DNA of 12,163 bases, from positions 1 through 12,163 of the forward strand of contig JAGBHJ010000238.1 in NCBI GenBank assembly GCA_017935525.1, written 5' to 3'. Shown piece by piece: positions 5,064 through 12,163 of the stretch. Position numbers and translations under genes: made by a program. The notes under the pieces are model-generated. The model ran no database searches and had not been told where the DNA came from. It worked only from the letters and a program-made list of their open reading frames with translations. This DNA is from Clostridia bacterium (GTDB taxonomy: Bacteria > Bacillota > Clostridia > HGM11327). Numbering within the stretch: position 1 is the first letter of the stretch; each line of letters begins with the position of its first letter.

Positions 5064-6656
5064 ATGAGCGAGAAAAAGGCAGGCGCCATCATCAAGGCTA
5101 ACAAAACCGGAATATTTGCATTTATAGTGATACTGGTGGGCATTGCCGTAAGAGTGGCAGGCTTTGGCAGTCTTCCCGGCGGATTTAACCAGGACGAGGC
5201 TTATGCGGCGTACGAAGCGTATTCATTGTTGAATTGGGGCATGGATTCCAGCGGATATGCCTTCCCCACGTATTTTGTATCATGGGGCAGCGGTATGAAC
5301 GTGCTGGAAAGCTACCTTGCAATTCCGTTTATGGCGGTGCTGGGCTGTGAGGAATGGGTATTCCGTCTTCCACAGCTGATACTTTCGCTGATCTCCTTGC
5401 CCGTTATGTATCTGATGCTGAAAAGAATGTTCTCCTCAAAGGTTGCCATAGTGGGCTTGTGTATGATGGTAATATCCCCATGGCATATTCTGCTCAGTCG
5501 TTGGGGGTTGGAATCCAACCTGGCGCCGCACTTTTTGTTGTTTGGAATGTATTTTCTCACAAAAAGCGTTGATAACGACAAAAATCTCTGCCTTGCCGCG
5601 CTGATGTACGGCTTGGCGATGTATTGCTACTCCATGGTGTGGCTGACGGTACCCTTGACGGTGGGCTTTTGCGGAATATATCTGCTTGCCACAAAAACAA
5701 AGATCAGACCGAGGATCATCGTATCATCCATATGCATACTGTTTGTGTTGGCGTTACCACACATTCTGTTTGTGCTGATAAATAGCGACATTATTCCCGA
5801 GATAAGAACTCCGTTTTTATCCATTCCCAGGCTCGTTGTCAGCAGGGATAACGAGATAGACCCCATGCATCTTTTTCAGCTGGAGTCCTGGCAGAGAGCG
5901 TTTGATATAATCGTAAACCAGAGCGACGGCTTGGTGTGGAATTCTGCGCATATGTACGGACTTTACTATGGGGTCAGCGTTCCTTTCTTGGCATTGGGAT
6001 TTGCTAAAATGGTGTATGACAGCGTAAAAAGCATAATAAAGGGTGAGTTCTCATTTTCCGTTATACTTGGCGGTGTGTGGCTGCTGTCGCTGGTTGCTTG
6101 CATAGTAATGAACTACGACCTGAACGTCAACAGAATGAACTCCGTACACTTTTTGTCACTTATACTGATCGCAAACGGCATTGTGTGGCCGATTGATTGG
6201 TTAAAGAAGCTTTTTAGCATGAAGGTGCTGTACGCATCCGCTGTGGGACTGATGTTTATTGCGTCCTTTGGTATGTTCAGCAATTACTATTTTACGGACT
6301 ATAACGACTCTCTGCACGAGAATTTCCGCCACGGCATGGCGGAGGCAATGGAGTTTGCCAAGGAGAGCGATTTTGAAGAAATAAAGGTGGATCTGGATAT
6401 CTGTTTTGCCCTGGTGCTTTATTACGACAGGACGGACGTAAGGGTGTTCAGAGAAACCGTGGTGTATAACAATTACCCAGCCGCATTTATGAACGTAAAG
6501 CAGTTTTCCAACTACGAGTTTATAAACTACGGCTCATCGGCGCCAAAGGGAGAGGGGATACACATAATACTGTCCCAAAGGGCGGAGGCGTTCCGCAAGG
6601 TGGGGCACACTGTGGTGGATTTTGGCAACGTCAGCGTGGCGTATAAGGCGCCGTGA
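5064..6656 (+). CDS. GT39/ArnT-like integral membrane glycosyltransferase
   Basis: The 530-residue protein has about ten hydrophobic spans between residues 14 and 410 and a soluble C-terminal segment (412-530). The first extracellular loop carries the GT-C acidic pair in FNQDEAYAAYEAY (41-53, Asp44-Glu45). SPWHILLSRWGLESN (138-152) resembles the conserved Arg/Glu block of the dolichyl-phosphate-mannose/ArnT (GT39) group, and NVNRMN (354-359) a late loop motif. Such enzymes move a sugar from a polyprenyl-phosphate donor to a lipid, glycan or protein at the outer face of the membrane. Donor and acceptor cannot be read from the sequence. The ATG at 5064 is preceded by AAGGAG (5047-5052); an in-frame ATG at 4959 would add 35 untypical residues. 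It is monocistronic, with a terminator 18 bases downstream. Confidence 0.82.
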   Translation: MSEKKAGAIIKANKTGIFAFIVILVGIAVRVAGFGSLPGGFNQDEAYAAYEAYSLLNWGMDSSGYAFPTYFVSWGSGMNVLESYLAIPFMAVLGCEEWVFRLPQLILSLISLPVMYLMLKRMFSSKVAIVGLCMMVISPWHILLSRWGLESNLAPHFLLFGMYFLTKSVDNDKNLCLAALMYGLAMYCYSMVWLTVPLTVGFCGIYLLATKTKIRPRIIVSSICILFVLALPHILFVLINSDIIPEIRTPFLSIPRLVVSRDNEIDPMHLFQLESWQRAFDIIVNQSDGLVWNSAHMYGLYYGVSVPFLALGFAKMVYDSVKSIIKGEFSFSVILGGVWLLSLVACIVMNYDLNVNRMNSVHFLSLILIANGIVWPIDWLKKLFSMKVLYASAVGLMFIASFGMFSNYYFTDYNDSLHENFRHGMAEAMEFAKESDFEEIKVDLDICFALVLYYDRTDVRVFRETVVYNNYPAAFMNVKQFSNYEFINYGSSAPKGEGIHIILSQRAEAFRKVGHTVVDFGNVSVAYKAP

Positions 6657-6674
6657 TGTATGCAAGAGAATAAT

Positions 6675-6720
6675 AAAAGAGTCGGTACGGAGATTTCCGT
6701 ATCGACTCTTTTTGTTTTTA
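6675..6720. terminator. Bidirectional terminator between convergent genes
   Basis: A 16-base stem with one G-T pair (6675-6690 with 6697-6712, loop agattt) runs into TTTTTGTTTTT on the plus strand. On the minus strand it gives a stem followed by a U-rich tail. It serves both the glycosyltransferase and the convergent TPR gene. Confidence 0.92.
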
Positions 6721-6735
6721 CTTATTACTTTGGGA

Positions 6736-9102
6736 TCACTTCAACTGATCGGCAAGCCACTTTTCGAAGGAACGGCGGTATGTTGCCTCCAGATTTTCCT
6801 TTACGATGCGTGTCTGGGTATGATCTTCGCCGTAAATGTGGCGGAGTATCTTGTACGCCTTAACGTAGGACTCCAACGCCTTGTTGTAATCTGCCTTGTT
6901 GAGGTATATTCTGCCAAGGTGGTTGTGCGTTCTTGCGGTAAGCGGATGCTCTGATCCGAGAACGCGCTCTCTGATCCTGAGGGTCTTGTTGTTAAAGTCA
7001 AGTGCCTTGTCAAAGTCACCCTGCTCCTTGTAGATCAGAGCAAGACTGTTGTAGGTTGCGGCTGTCATGGGACTGTCAATGCCGACGATCTTTTCCTTGA
7101 TCTTGAGTGCCTTGTTGTGGAATTCGATAGCCTTTTCGGGCTCGCGGATCTCGTTATACAGTGCGCCCAGCTTGGAGTAGATGTTCGCAAGGCTCAGGTT
7201 TGCTGCTTCCTTTTCTCTTATTGCAAGAGCACGGTTGTAGTTTTCCAGCGCCTCGTCATACTCGCCCAGCTCAACAAGGGAGTCTGCAACGCTTGTGCAG
7301 ATACCTGCGATCTGTATGTTATAGGAATCGTGGTACTTTTCGTAAATGTCAATAGCCTTTTTGCCGTATTCAACAGCGTTTTCGTCCTCGCCCACAGCGG
7401 TGTATATTCTGGATACGTTGTCATAAACAACGGCTGTTGACGGGTGATTTACAACGGGTATCTTTTCTCTGATGTTAACTGCCTTTGTACAGAATTCCAG
7501 AGCCTTATGATATTCGCCGCACTGGAACAGCCAGCAAGCAACTGCGTTGAACAGCTCGCCCTTTTCGTCAAAGCGGTCGTGCTCAAACTCTGCCAGAACA
7601 CCACGGGCGATCTTGAGCTTTTTCATAAACAATGCAAAGCTCTCGTTGCTCTTGATGTACTTGCCAGTTATGATAAGGTTGATGAGCTTTTTGCAGTTTT
7701 CGGGCTCAAGGTCAAACTGCATATGCATTGTCTGCCTCATCAAGGGGTGTATGCTGTAAACCGTGCCGTAGTTTGTCTTTTCGTGGCAATCCACCATGCC
7801 CAGCTTAACCAACGTTGCCATGTCATCCTTGGAGAATTCCAAAGCGGTAACAATGTCCTCGGGGATATCGATATCGGGCATTACGGCAAAATACTTAAGT
7901 ATGTCGTACTGGTTTTCGTTAAGATTTGCAACCTTGCAGAGCTTGATGATGTTACGGCAAACAAGCACTGCGGCGGAGTCTGCGTCAAGACCCGTCATGT
8001 TCAGCTGTGTAAAGCCGTCGTTGCGGAGCCTGTGGAGATACTCTGACAGGTTGTAGCCCTTGGCTGATTTTGCCAACAGCTTGATAAGGTAGAGGTTTTT
8101 GCCTGCAAGCTCAATGTATTCCTCAATTATCTCAATAAATTTGTGAGCCTTGTCCAACGTATAGTATTCGTAGAAAATGTCAATACATTGGTCAAGAGGC
8201 ATGGAGCCAAGAGCAACTGCCTCTGCGCGGCCAACACCGGGGTTGTTGATAAAGATGATGTCAACGTTCAGCTCGTCGAGGAATTTGCTTTCATCCTCTG
8301 TAAGATAATAGCCGAATGAGTTATCGATGCAGAAAAGGATCTTGTTCCTCTTTGCTCTGATAAATGCGATTATCTGTGCATAACGTGTGTCAACGTCGGA
8401 GGTTGCGGGGTAGATGGACATGGAGTCCAGAATACTTTGTCTTAAGTCGCTGTCAAGACGTATCCAAGCGCAATGGTCGTACTTGGGGTTGATATCGTGG
8501 TAGAGCTCCTTGGCAAATGTCTTTTTGCCGGAGCCTGCGGAATCATCCTCCAGGTATATTCTGCCTGCGGAGTGGAGCTTTTCCTGTGCACGGAGCATAA
8601 TGATATCTCTGTTCTTGTATGACCTGCCAATGCTGGTGGGCACGTTGGTCATGTGGTGAGTAACGACGTCGTTCTGCGCAATGCTTATGCGGAAGTTCAT
8701 ATCGTTACTGGAAATGTGGATGTAATCAGAAAACTCGTATCTATTGGAAAGCTTTGCGGCTGACTCCTTCTTTTCCGGGTCGTACTCAACCTCGGAGATG
8801 TTGGAGTAGATGATCGCAACGATGTTTCTCAGATAATCCTTGAACTGGGACTTATATCTGTTTTCTCTCAGGTTGTTGCCGTCAATAAAATTGTTTACCC
8901 AGTCGTCGTAGGACATTGTGTCGTCAAGAGGATTTGCGGCATAATAATCCATGAGCTGTTCGATGATGGCGTCCTTTTCGAGCACCTTGTCGAACTCATC
9001 GTAGCCAATATCCTCCTTGATGGAGTTGATGTAAACGTTGATCTGTTCCGTGATAGCGTTACGAGTGCCGCTATCAAGCTTTTTTTCGTAATACTTTGCC
9101 AT
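6736..9102 (-). CDS. STAND/NB-ARC-like P-loop protein with TPR array
   Basis: This 788-residue protein has four parts. Residues 1-150 are a mostly helical N-terminal region I do not recognise. Residues 180-390 resemble an NB-ARC-type ATPase: the degenerate P-loop DSAGSGKKT (187-195), the Walker B-like KILFCIDN (254-261), a sensor-like strand DIIFINNPGVG (281-291), then MPLDQCIDIF, matching the usual PL-x-x-A-x-x-LF turn. Residues 395-460 look like a winged helix ending in an MHD/HPL-like IHPLM (451-455). From about 515 to the end are six or so TPR units of the kinesin-light-chain type with HP-T spacing (for example HPLTARTHNHLGRIYLNKAD, 719-738). Such proteins act as ligand-sensing switches; several bacterial ones are antiviral and others transcriptional. 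Walker A lacks the first Gly and has Lys where Ser/Thr binds Mg. The ATG at 9102 follows AAGGAGG. It has its own promoter and terminator. Confidence 0.78.
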   Translation of the reverse strand: MAKYYEKKLDSGTRNAITEQINVYINSIKEDIGYDEFDKVLEKDAIIEQLMDYYAANPLDDTMSYDDWVNNFIDGNNLRENRYKSQFKDYLRNIVAIIYSNISEVEYDPEKKESAAKLSNRYEFSDYIHISSNDMNFRISIAQNDVVTHHMTNVPTSIGRSYKNRDIIMLRAQEKLHSAGRIYLEDDSAGSGKKTFAKELYHDINPKYDHCAWIRLDSDLRQSILDSMSIYPATSDVDTRYAQIIAFIRAKRNKILFCIDNSFGYYLTEDESKFLDELNVDIIFINNPGVGRAEAVALGSMPLDQCIDIFYEYYTLDKAHKFIEIIEEYIELAGKNLYLIKLLAKSAKGYNLSEYLHRLRNDGFTQLNMTGLDADSAAVLVCRNIIKLCKVANLNENQYDILKYFAVMPDIDIPEDIVTALEFSKDDMATLVKLGMVDCHEKTNYGTVYSIHPLMRQTMHMQFDLEPENCKKLINLIITGKYIKSNESFALFMKKLKIARGVLAEFEHDRFDEKGELFNAVACWLFQCGEYHKALEFCTKAVNIREKIPVVNHPSTAVVYDNVSRIYTAVGEDENAVEYGKKAIDIYEKYHDSYNIQIAGICTSVADSLVELGEYDEALENYNRALAIREKEAANLSLANIYSKLGALYNEIREPEKAIEFHNKALKIKEKIVGIDSPMTAATYNSLALIYKEQGDFDKALDFNNKTLRIRERVLGSEHPLTARTHNHLGRIYLNKADYNKALESYVKAYKILRHIYGEDHTQTRIVKENLEATYRRSFEKWLADQLK

Positions 9103-9153
9103 ATTGTTCCTCCTTTTGTTGGATGGGGCGGAGCAAAACACTCCGTCAATATA

Positions 9154-9182
9154 AGTATATCACAAACCAAAGTATTTTTCAA
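9154..9182 (-). promoter_or_regulatory. Sigma-A promoter of the STAND-like TPR gene
   Basis: On the minus strand, TTGAAA (9177-9182) and TATACT (9154-9159) are spaced by 17 bases. A short hairpin, cggag/ctccg (9128-9144), lies in the leader between the start point and the Shine-Dalgarno site. Confidence 0.75.
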
Positions 9183-9207
9183 CAGAAAATTTTGCATTTT
9201 TTTATAC

Positions 9208-9243
9208 AAAAAGACCTGCGCAGGCGACAAGCCGAGGCGCAGG
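9208..9243 (-). terminator. Intrinsic terminator after the zinc-ribbon gene
   Basis: On the minus strand, cctgcgc (9237-9243) pairs with gcgcagg (9215-9221) across a 15-base loop and is followed by TCTTTTT. It separates the zinc-ribbon gene from the promoter of the next gene. Confidence 0.75.
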
Positions 9244-9261
9244 CTGTAATTCTGAAAGATA

Positions 9262-9654
9262 TCACGTCTTAACGACGATCTTGTGGGAGCAGTTGGGGCA
9301 GGTAACTCTTATTTTGCCCTTGCCGCGGGGTACTTTCATTTTGCCCTTGCACTGCGGGCAAACGAGGTAGCGGTACTGCTTGCGGTTCTTAAGCTTTGTC
9401 TTCCATCCCGAAAACTTTGCCTGAATGGGATTCCACATACGCAAAAAGCGGTAGTTCTCCTTCTGCCTTGCGGCGATGTTTTTGGACAGTATACGGAACA
9501 TAAACACCGCAAACAATGCAAGATAAAGAACGTACAAGAACACCGACGGAATAAACAGCGACAGGATGTTCAATATAATAAACGCGATAATGAACGCAAG
9601 GGATAGCTGGTCAACGCCGTACCGTCCCATCATAAATCTTCTCAACCAATTCAT
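9262..9654 (-). CDS. Small membrane protein with C-terminal zinc ribbon
   Basis: The product has 130 residues. The N-terminus MNWLRRFMMGRYGVDQLS is followed by two closely spaced membrane segments (about 17-35 and 37-54), a basic aromatic linker (60-97), and a zinc ribbon with CPQC (99-102) and CPNC (119-122) flanking a PRGKGK loop. Proteins with this layout are widespread in Clostridia but have no assigned function as far as I know. The zinc ribbon suggests contact with nucleic acid or protein on the cytoplasmic side. The ATG at 9654 is preceded by TTGGAG; an in-frame ATG further upstream (9702) would overlap the promoter and is rejected. The adjacent metH gene upstream has no clear terminator, so some read-through is possible. 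Confidence 0.8.
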   Translation of the reverse strand: MNWLRRFMMGRYGVDQLSLAFIIAFIILNILSLFIPSVFLYVLYLALFAVFMFRILSKNIAARQKENYRFLRMWNPIQAKFSGWKTKLKNRKQYRYLVCPQCKGKMKVPRGKGKIRVTCPNCSHKIVVKT

Positions 9655-9692
9655 AAAAGCTCCAAGGGGATGTTTGTAATTACTATGCCAAT

Positions 9693-9721
9693 ATTGTACC
9701 ACATTATTCCGATAATTTCAA
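9693..9721 (-). promoter_or_regulatory. Sigma-A promoter of the zinc-ribbon gene
   Basis: On the minus strand, TTGAAA (9716-9721) and TACAAT (9693-9698) are spaced by 17 bases. It lies in the 104-base gap after metH, giving a leader of roughly 30 bases. Confidence 0.7.
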
Positions 9722-9758
9722 TAGTTGGCAGAATAATTTACGATTATGTCATCTTGAG

Positions 9759-12122
9759 TTAATCTTTCCCACCATAAAGCATTTGGGCAATGCGGACGGT
9801 CTCCATTGCGTCTGCCGCATAAAAGTCAGCACCGATGGCATCGGCGTATTCCTTTGTAAGCACGGCGCCGCCCACCACTACCTTGACGTTTGGGCAGGTG
9901 ACTCTCAACTGCTTTATTGTCTCCTCCATAGCGGGGACAGTGGTGGTCATAAGGGCGCTGAGGCCTACCACGAGGCATCCGCTTTGGGACGCTGCCTGAC
10001 AGACTGCATCTGCGGGCACGTCCTTACCCAAGTCTATTACGTCAAAGCCGTAGCTTTCCAGCATCACCTTAACTATGTTTTTGCCAATGTCGTGGATATC
10101 GCCCTTTACTGTGGCAATGACGAATTTCTTGTCCGCTTTTTTATTCTCTTGCGGGATAAGTCTCTTTAACTCGTCAAATACCGCCGTTGCCGCCTCCGCA
10201 CTCATCAAAAGCTGGGGCAGGAAGGTCTTTTTCTCCTCAAACGCTGTACCTGCCTTGTTTAATGCGGGGATAACGTGTAGGTCTATCACCTCAAGAGGGG
10301 AGAGAGATTTTGCAAGGGTCTTTGCCTCGTTGACGGCGTCCGCAGTCAAGCCCTTTTCTATGCAATACTGCAGGTCACGGGTGACGGCGGCAGACTGTGT
10401 CGCCAAGGCAGGGGTTGCGTGGGCGATATAGTCACCGCAGGCCTTATCCATGCCGTTGAGCGCTCTGAATGCGTAGTAAACGTTCATCATTGCTGATGAA
10501 AACGGGTTCATTATTGCGCAGTCCAGACCGCACATAAGGGCGTTGGAATAGAATACGGAGTTGATATTATCCCTTTCGGGCAGACCAAAGGATATGTTTG
10601 ACACACCCAAGGAGGTCTTAAAGCCGTTTTGGTGCAAAAGCCGTATTGACTCAAGAGTGATCACGGCGTTTTGCGTATCGGAGGATATAGTCAGCGCCAG
10701 AGGGTCAACTATGATGTCCTTTTTTGCAATGCCGTATTCAGCGGCAACGCTTGCGATCCTTTCCGCAATGGCAAGGCGTGCTTCTGCCGATTGGGGAATA
10801 CCGTTTTCGTCCATTGTGAGCGCAATTACAGCGCCCGAATACTTCTTTACTATTGGGAAGACTGCCTCCATGCTCTCCCTTTTGCCGTTTACGGAGTTGA
10901 TAAGCGGCTTGCCGTTATACACTCTTGCGGCGTTTGCCAGGGCCTGCGGGTTGGAGGAATCCAACTGCAGGGGGATATCCGTTACGCCCTGAATGGCACA
11001 CACCACCTCGGGGAGCATTTCGGGCTCGTTGATCTCGGGCATACCCACGTTGACATCCAGCATATGCGCTCCTGCCTCTACCTGAGCCAATGCCTCGCTG
11101 AGTATATAGTTGATGTCGTGGGACTTCAGCGCTTCCTTCAGCTTGGGCTTGCCAGTGGGGTTGAGCCTTTCGCCTATAAGAACAGGCGTTGAGCCTATCT
11201 CCACCCTGTGGGTGTAGGAGGTCACCACGGTCATCTGCTTTTCTGCAGGGGGAGAGTATGGCAGGTCCCTTGTTTTTTCTATCATTTTTGCCATATGGTC
11301 GGGCGTGGTGCCACAGCATCCGCCCAAAATACAGCCGCCCTTTTGCGCCAAGGTAACCATATAGTCCGCAAAGCGGTCGGGACGTATGTTGAATACCGTT
11401 TTGCCGTTGATAACTACGGGCAGACCTGCGTTGGGGTTGACTATTATGGGCACGGATGCGTTTTTAGCAAAGGTGTCCACGATGTCCATCATTTTGTCAG
11501 GCCCGCATGAGCAGTTAAGACCTATGGCGTCAGCCCCCATGCCCTCCAGCATGGCTATCATGACGGTGGGGTCAGCCCCCGTCATAAGCTTGTTGTCTGC
11601 TCCGTATGCATTTGTGACGAATACGGGCAGGTCGCAAGCCTCCTTTGCCGCAAGCAATGCCGCCTTGGTTTCAAGGCTGTCGTTCATCGTTTCTATCAGA
11701 ATAAGGTCACAGCCCAGCTCCTTGGCAAGAATGGCGCTGCGGGAGAATATCTCCACCGCCTCCTCAAAGTCAAGGTCACCCATGGGCTTCATAAGTCTGC
11801 CTGTGGGGCCGATGTCGTACGCCACGTATCTGTCGTCAAGACCTGCAATGGCAGCTTGGGCGCAAGCCACCGCTGATGCCGCCAGCTCCTTGTAGTTGGA
11901 ATACTTACTGCAGTTGACGCCAAAGGTATTTGTCTTTATAATGTTGCACCCTGCATTCACGTAGCTTTTGTGGAGGGCGGTTATCCTTTCGGGGTGGGTA
12001 AGATTCCATTCCTCGGGAGCTTGCCCGCTGCACAGCCCCATTGATTGGAGCACCGTGCCCGTGCCGCCGTCAAAATACAGTCTTTTGTGCTTGATCGCTT
12101 TTGTAATTATTTCCTTTGCCAT
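9759..12122 (-). CDS. metH: Cobalamin-dependent methionine synthase, short form
   Basis: The enzyme transfers the methyl group of 5-methyltetrahydrofolate through cobalamin to homocysteine, making methionine. The 787 residues hold, in order: the homocysteine domain (1-290) with zinc ligands Cys204 (GLNCSCGP) and Cys269-Cys270 (GGCCGTTP); the pterin-binding domain (about 305-560, starting VLIGERLNPTG); the helical B12 cap (about 575-660); and the Rossmann B12 domain with DIHDIG (675-680, His677 the lower cobalt ligand), SAL (722-724) and GG (751-752). The C-terminal AdoMet reactivation domain of the roughly 1,227-residue E. coli enzyme is absent, which is usual in Clostridia and Thermotoga, where a separate protein does that job. 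The ATG at 12122 has only a weak AGG upstream. No promoter or B12/SAM riboswitch is visible in the 41 bases left, so it may be coupled to a gene outside the window. Confidence 0.97.
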   Translation of the reverse strand: MAKEIITKAIKHKRLYFDGGTGTVLQSMGLCSGQAPEEWNLTHPERITALHKSYVNAGCNIIKTNTFGVNCSKYSNYKELAASAVACAQAAIAGLDDRYVAYDIGPTGRLMKPMGDLDFEEAVEIFSRSAILAKELGCDLILIETMNDSLETKAALLAAKEACDLPVFVTNAYGADNKLMTGADPTVMIAMLEGMGADAIGLNCSCGPDKMMDIVDTFAKNASVPIIVNPNAGLPVVINGKTVFNIRPDRFADYMVTLAQKGGCILGGCCGTTPDHMAKMIEKTRDLPYSPPAEKQMTVVTSYTHRVEIGSTPVLIGERLNPTGKPKLKEALKSHDINYILSEALAQVEAGAHMLDVNVGMPEINEPEMLPEVVCAIQGVTDIPLQLDSSNPQALANAARVYNGKPLINSVNGKRESMEAVFPIVKKYSGAVIALTMDENGIPQSAEARLAIAERIASVAAEYGIAKKDIIVDPLALTISSDTQNAVITLESIRLLHQNGFKTSLGVSNISFGLPERDNINSVFYSNALMCGLDCAIMNPFSSAMMNVYYAFRALNGMDKACGDYIAHATPALATQSAAVTRDLQYCIEKGLTADAVNEAKTLAKSLSPLEVIDLHVIPALNKAGTAFEEKKTFLPQLLMSAEAATAVFDELKRLIPQENKKADKKFVIATVKGDIHDIGKNIVKVMLESYGFDVIDLGKDVPADAVCQAASQSGCLVVGLSALMTTTVPAMEETIKQLRVTCPNVKVVVGGAVLTKEYADAIGADFYAADAMETVRIAQMLYGGKD

Positions 12123-12163
12123 AACGTTAACCTATAATGTAAGAGATATTGTTTTTGATAGCC

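Noticed and set aside
7444..8046. 200-codon open frame on the plus strand inside the TPR gene
   Set aside because: It is a shadow of the minus-strand STAND-like gene, with no promoter or protein-like motif of its own.
9703..9758. Terminator after metH
   Set aside because: Only a seven-base attattc/gaataat inverted repeat is present, with a wide loop and no T-run. It overlaps the next promoter.
12127..12162. Possible C-terminal end of an upstream minus-strand gene (11 codons and TAA, 4 bases before metH)
   Set aside because: It is open for only 12 codons at the window edge, and another frame also ends nearby, so this cannot be told from chance.

Overview
The window looks like chromosome of a Gram-positive gut-type anaerobe of the class Clostridia, most likely from the Ruminococcaceae/Oscillospiraceae group. 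The inference rests on several things. The sigma-A promoters are consensus-like (TTGAAA or TTGACA, 17-base spacer, TATAAT-like), the Shine-Dalgarno sites are strong (AAGGAGG), and the methionine synthase is the short form. A HAAS/DUF4097 gene pair is present, and the intergenic hairpin-rich repeats are of a kind common in those genomes. No rRNA, tRNA, CRISPR array or recognisable transposase gene was found. The species cannot be named from sequence alone.

Layout, left to right. (1) Positions 1-180 hold a composite hairpin repeat that runs off the left edge, followed by a bidirectional terminator. (2) On the minus strand, an isocitrate dehydrogenase gene (919-2085) is followed by a small four-helix-bundle (S23/IVS/Avd-like) gene (384-749). 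That gene is framed by two 72-bp direct repeats differing at one base. Each repeat carries the last codons and stop of the gene it terminates. (3) A divergent promoter region (2149-2355) leads on the plus strand to a HAAS-domain membrane protein and a DUF4097-type surface protein that overlap by 113 bp, then a strong terminator. (4) Positions 4150-5063 are non-coding and rich in hairpins and repeats. They include an inverted second copy of the left-edge repeat. (5) A plus-strand multi-membrane-span GT39/ArnT-like glycosyltransferase (5064-6656) ends at a bidirectional terminator. (6) Three minus-strand genes fill the rest: a large P-loop/NB-ARC-like protein with kinesin-light-chain-type TPRs (6736-9102), a small membrane protein with a zinc ribbon (9262-9654), and a cobalamin-dependent methionine synthase without its reactivation domain (9759-12122).

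Metabolic and envelope functions sit side by side rather than forming one pathway. Isocitrate dehydrogenase supplies 2-oxoglutarate, MetH makes methionine, and the HAAS/DUF4097 pair and the glycosyltransferase act at the membrane. The STAND-like TPR protein has its own promoter and terminator and is probably a stand-alone sensor or regulator.

The best candidates for something under-described are the four-helix-bundle cassette with its hairpin array and repeats welded to the 3' end of icd, the composite repeats whose frame is identical but whose hairpins are swapped, and the STAND-like protein with a degenerate Walker A motif and an unrecognised N-terminal domain.
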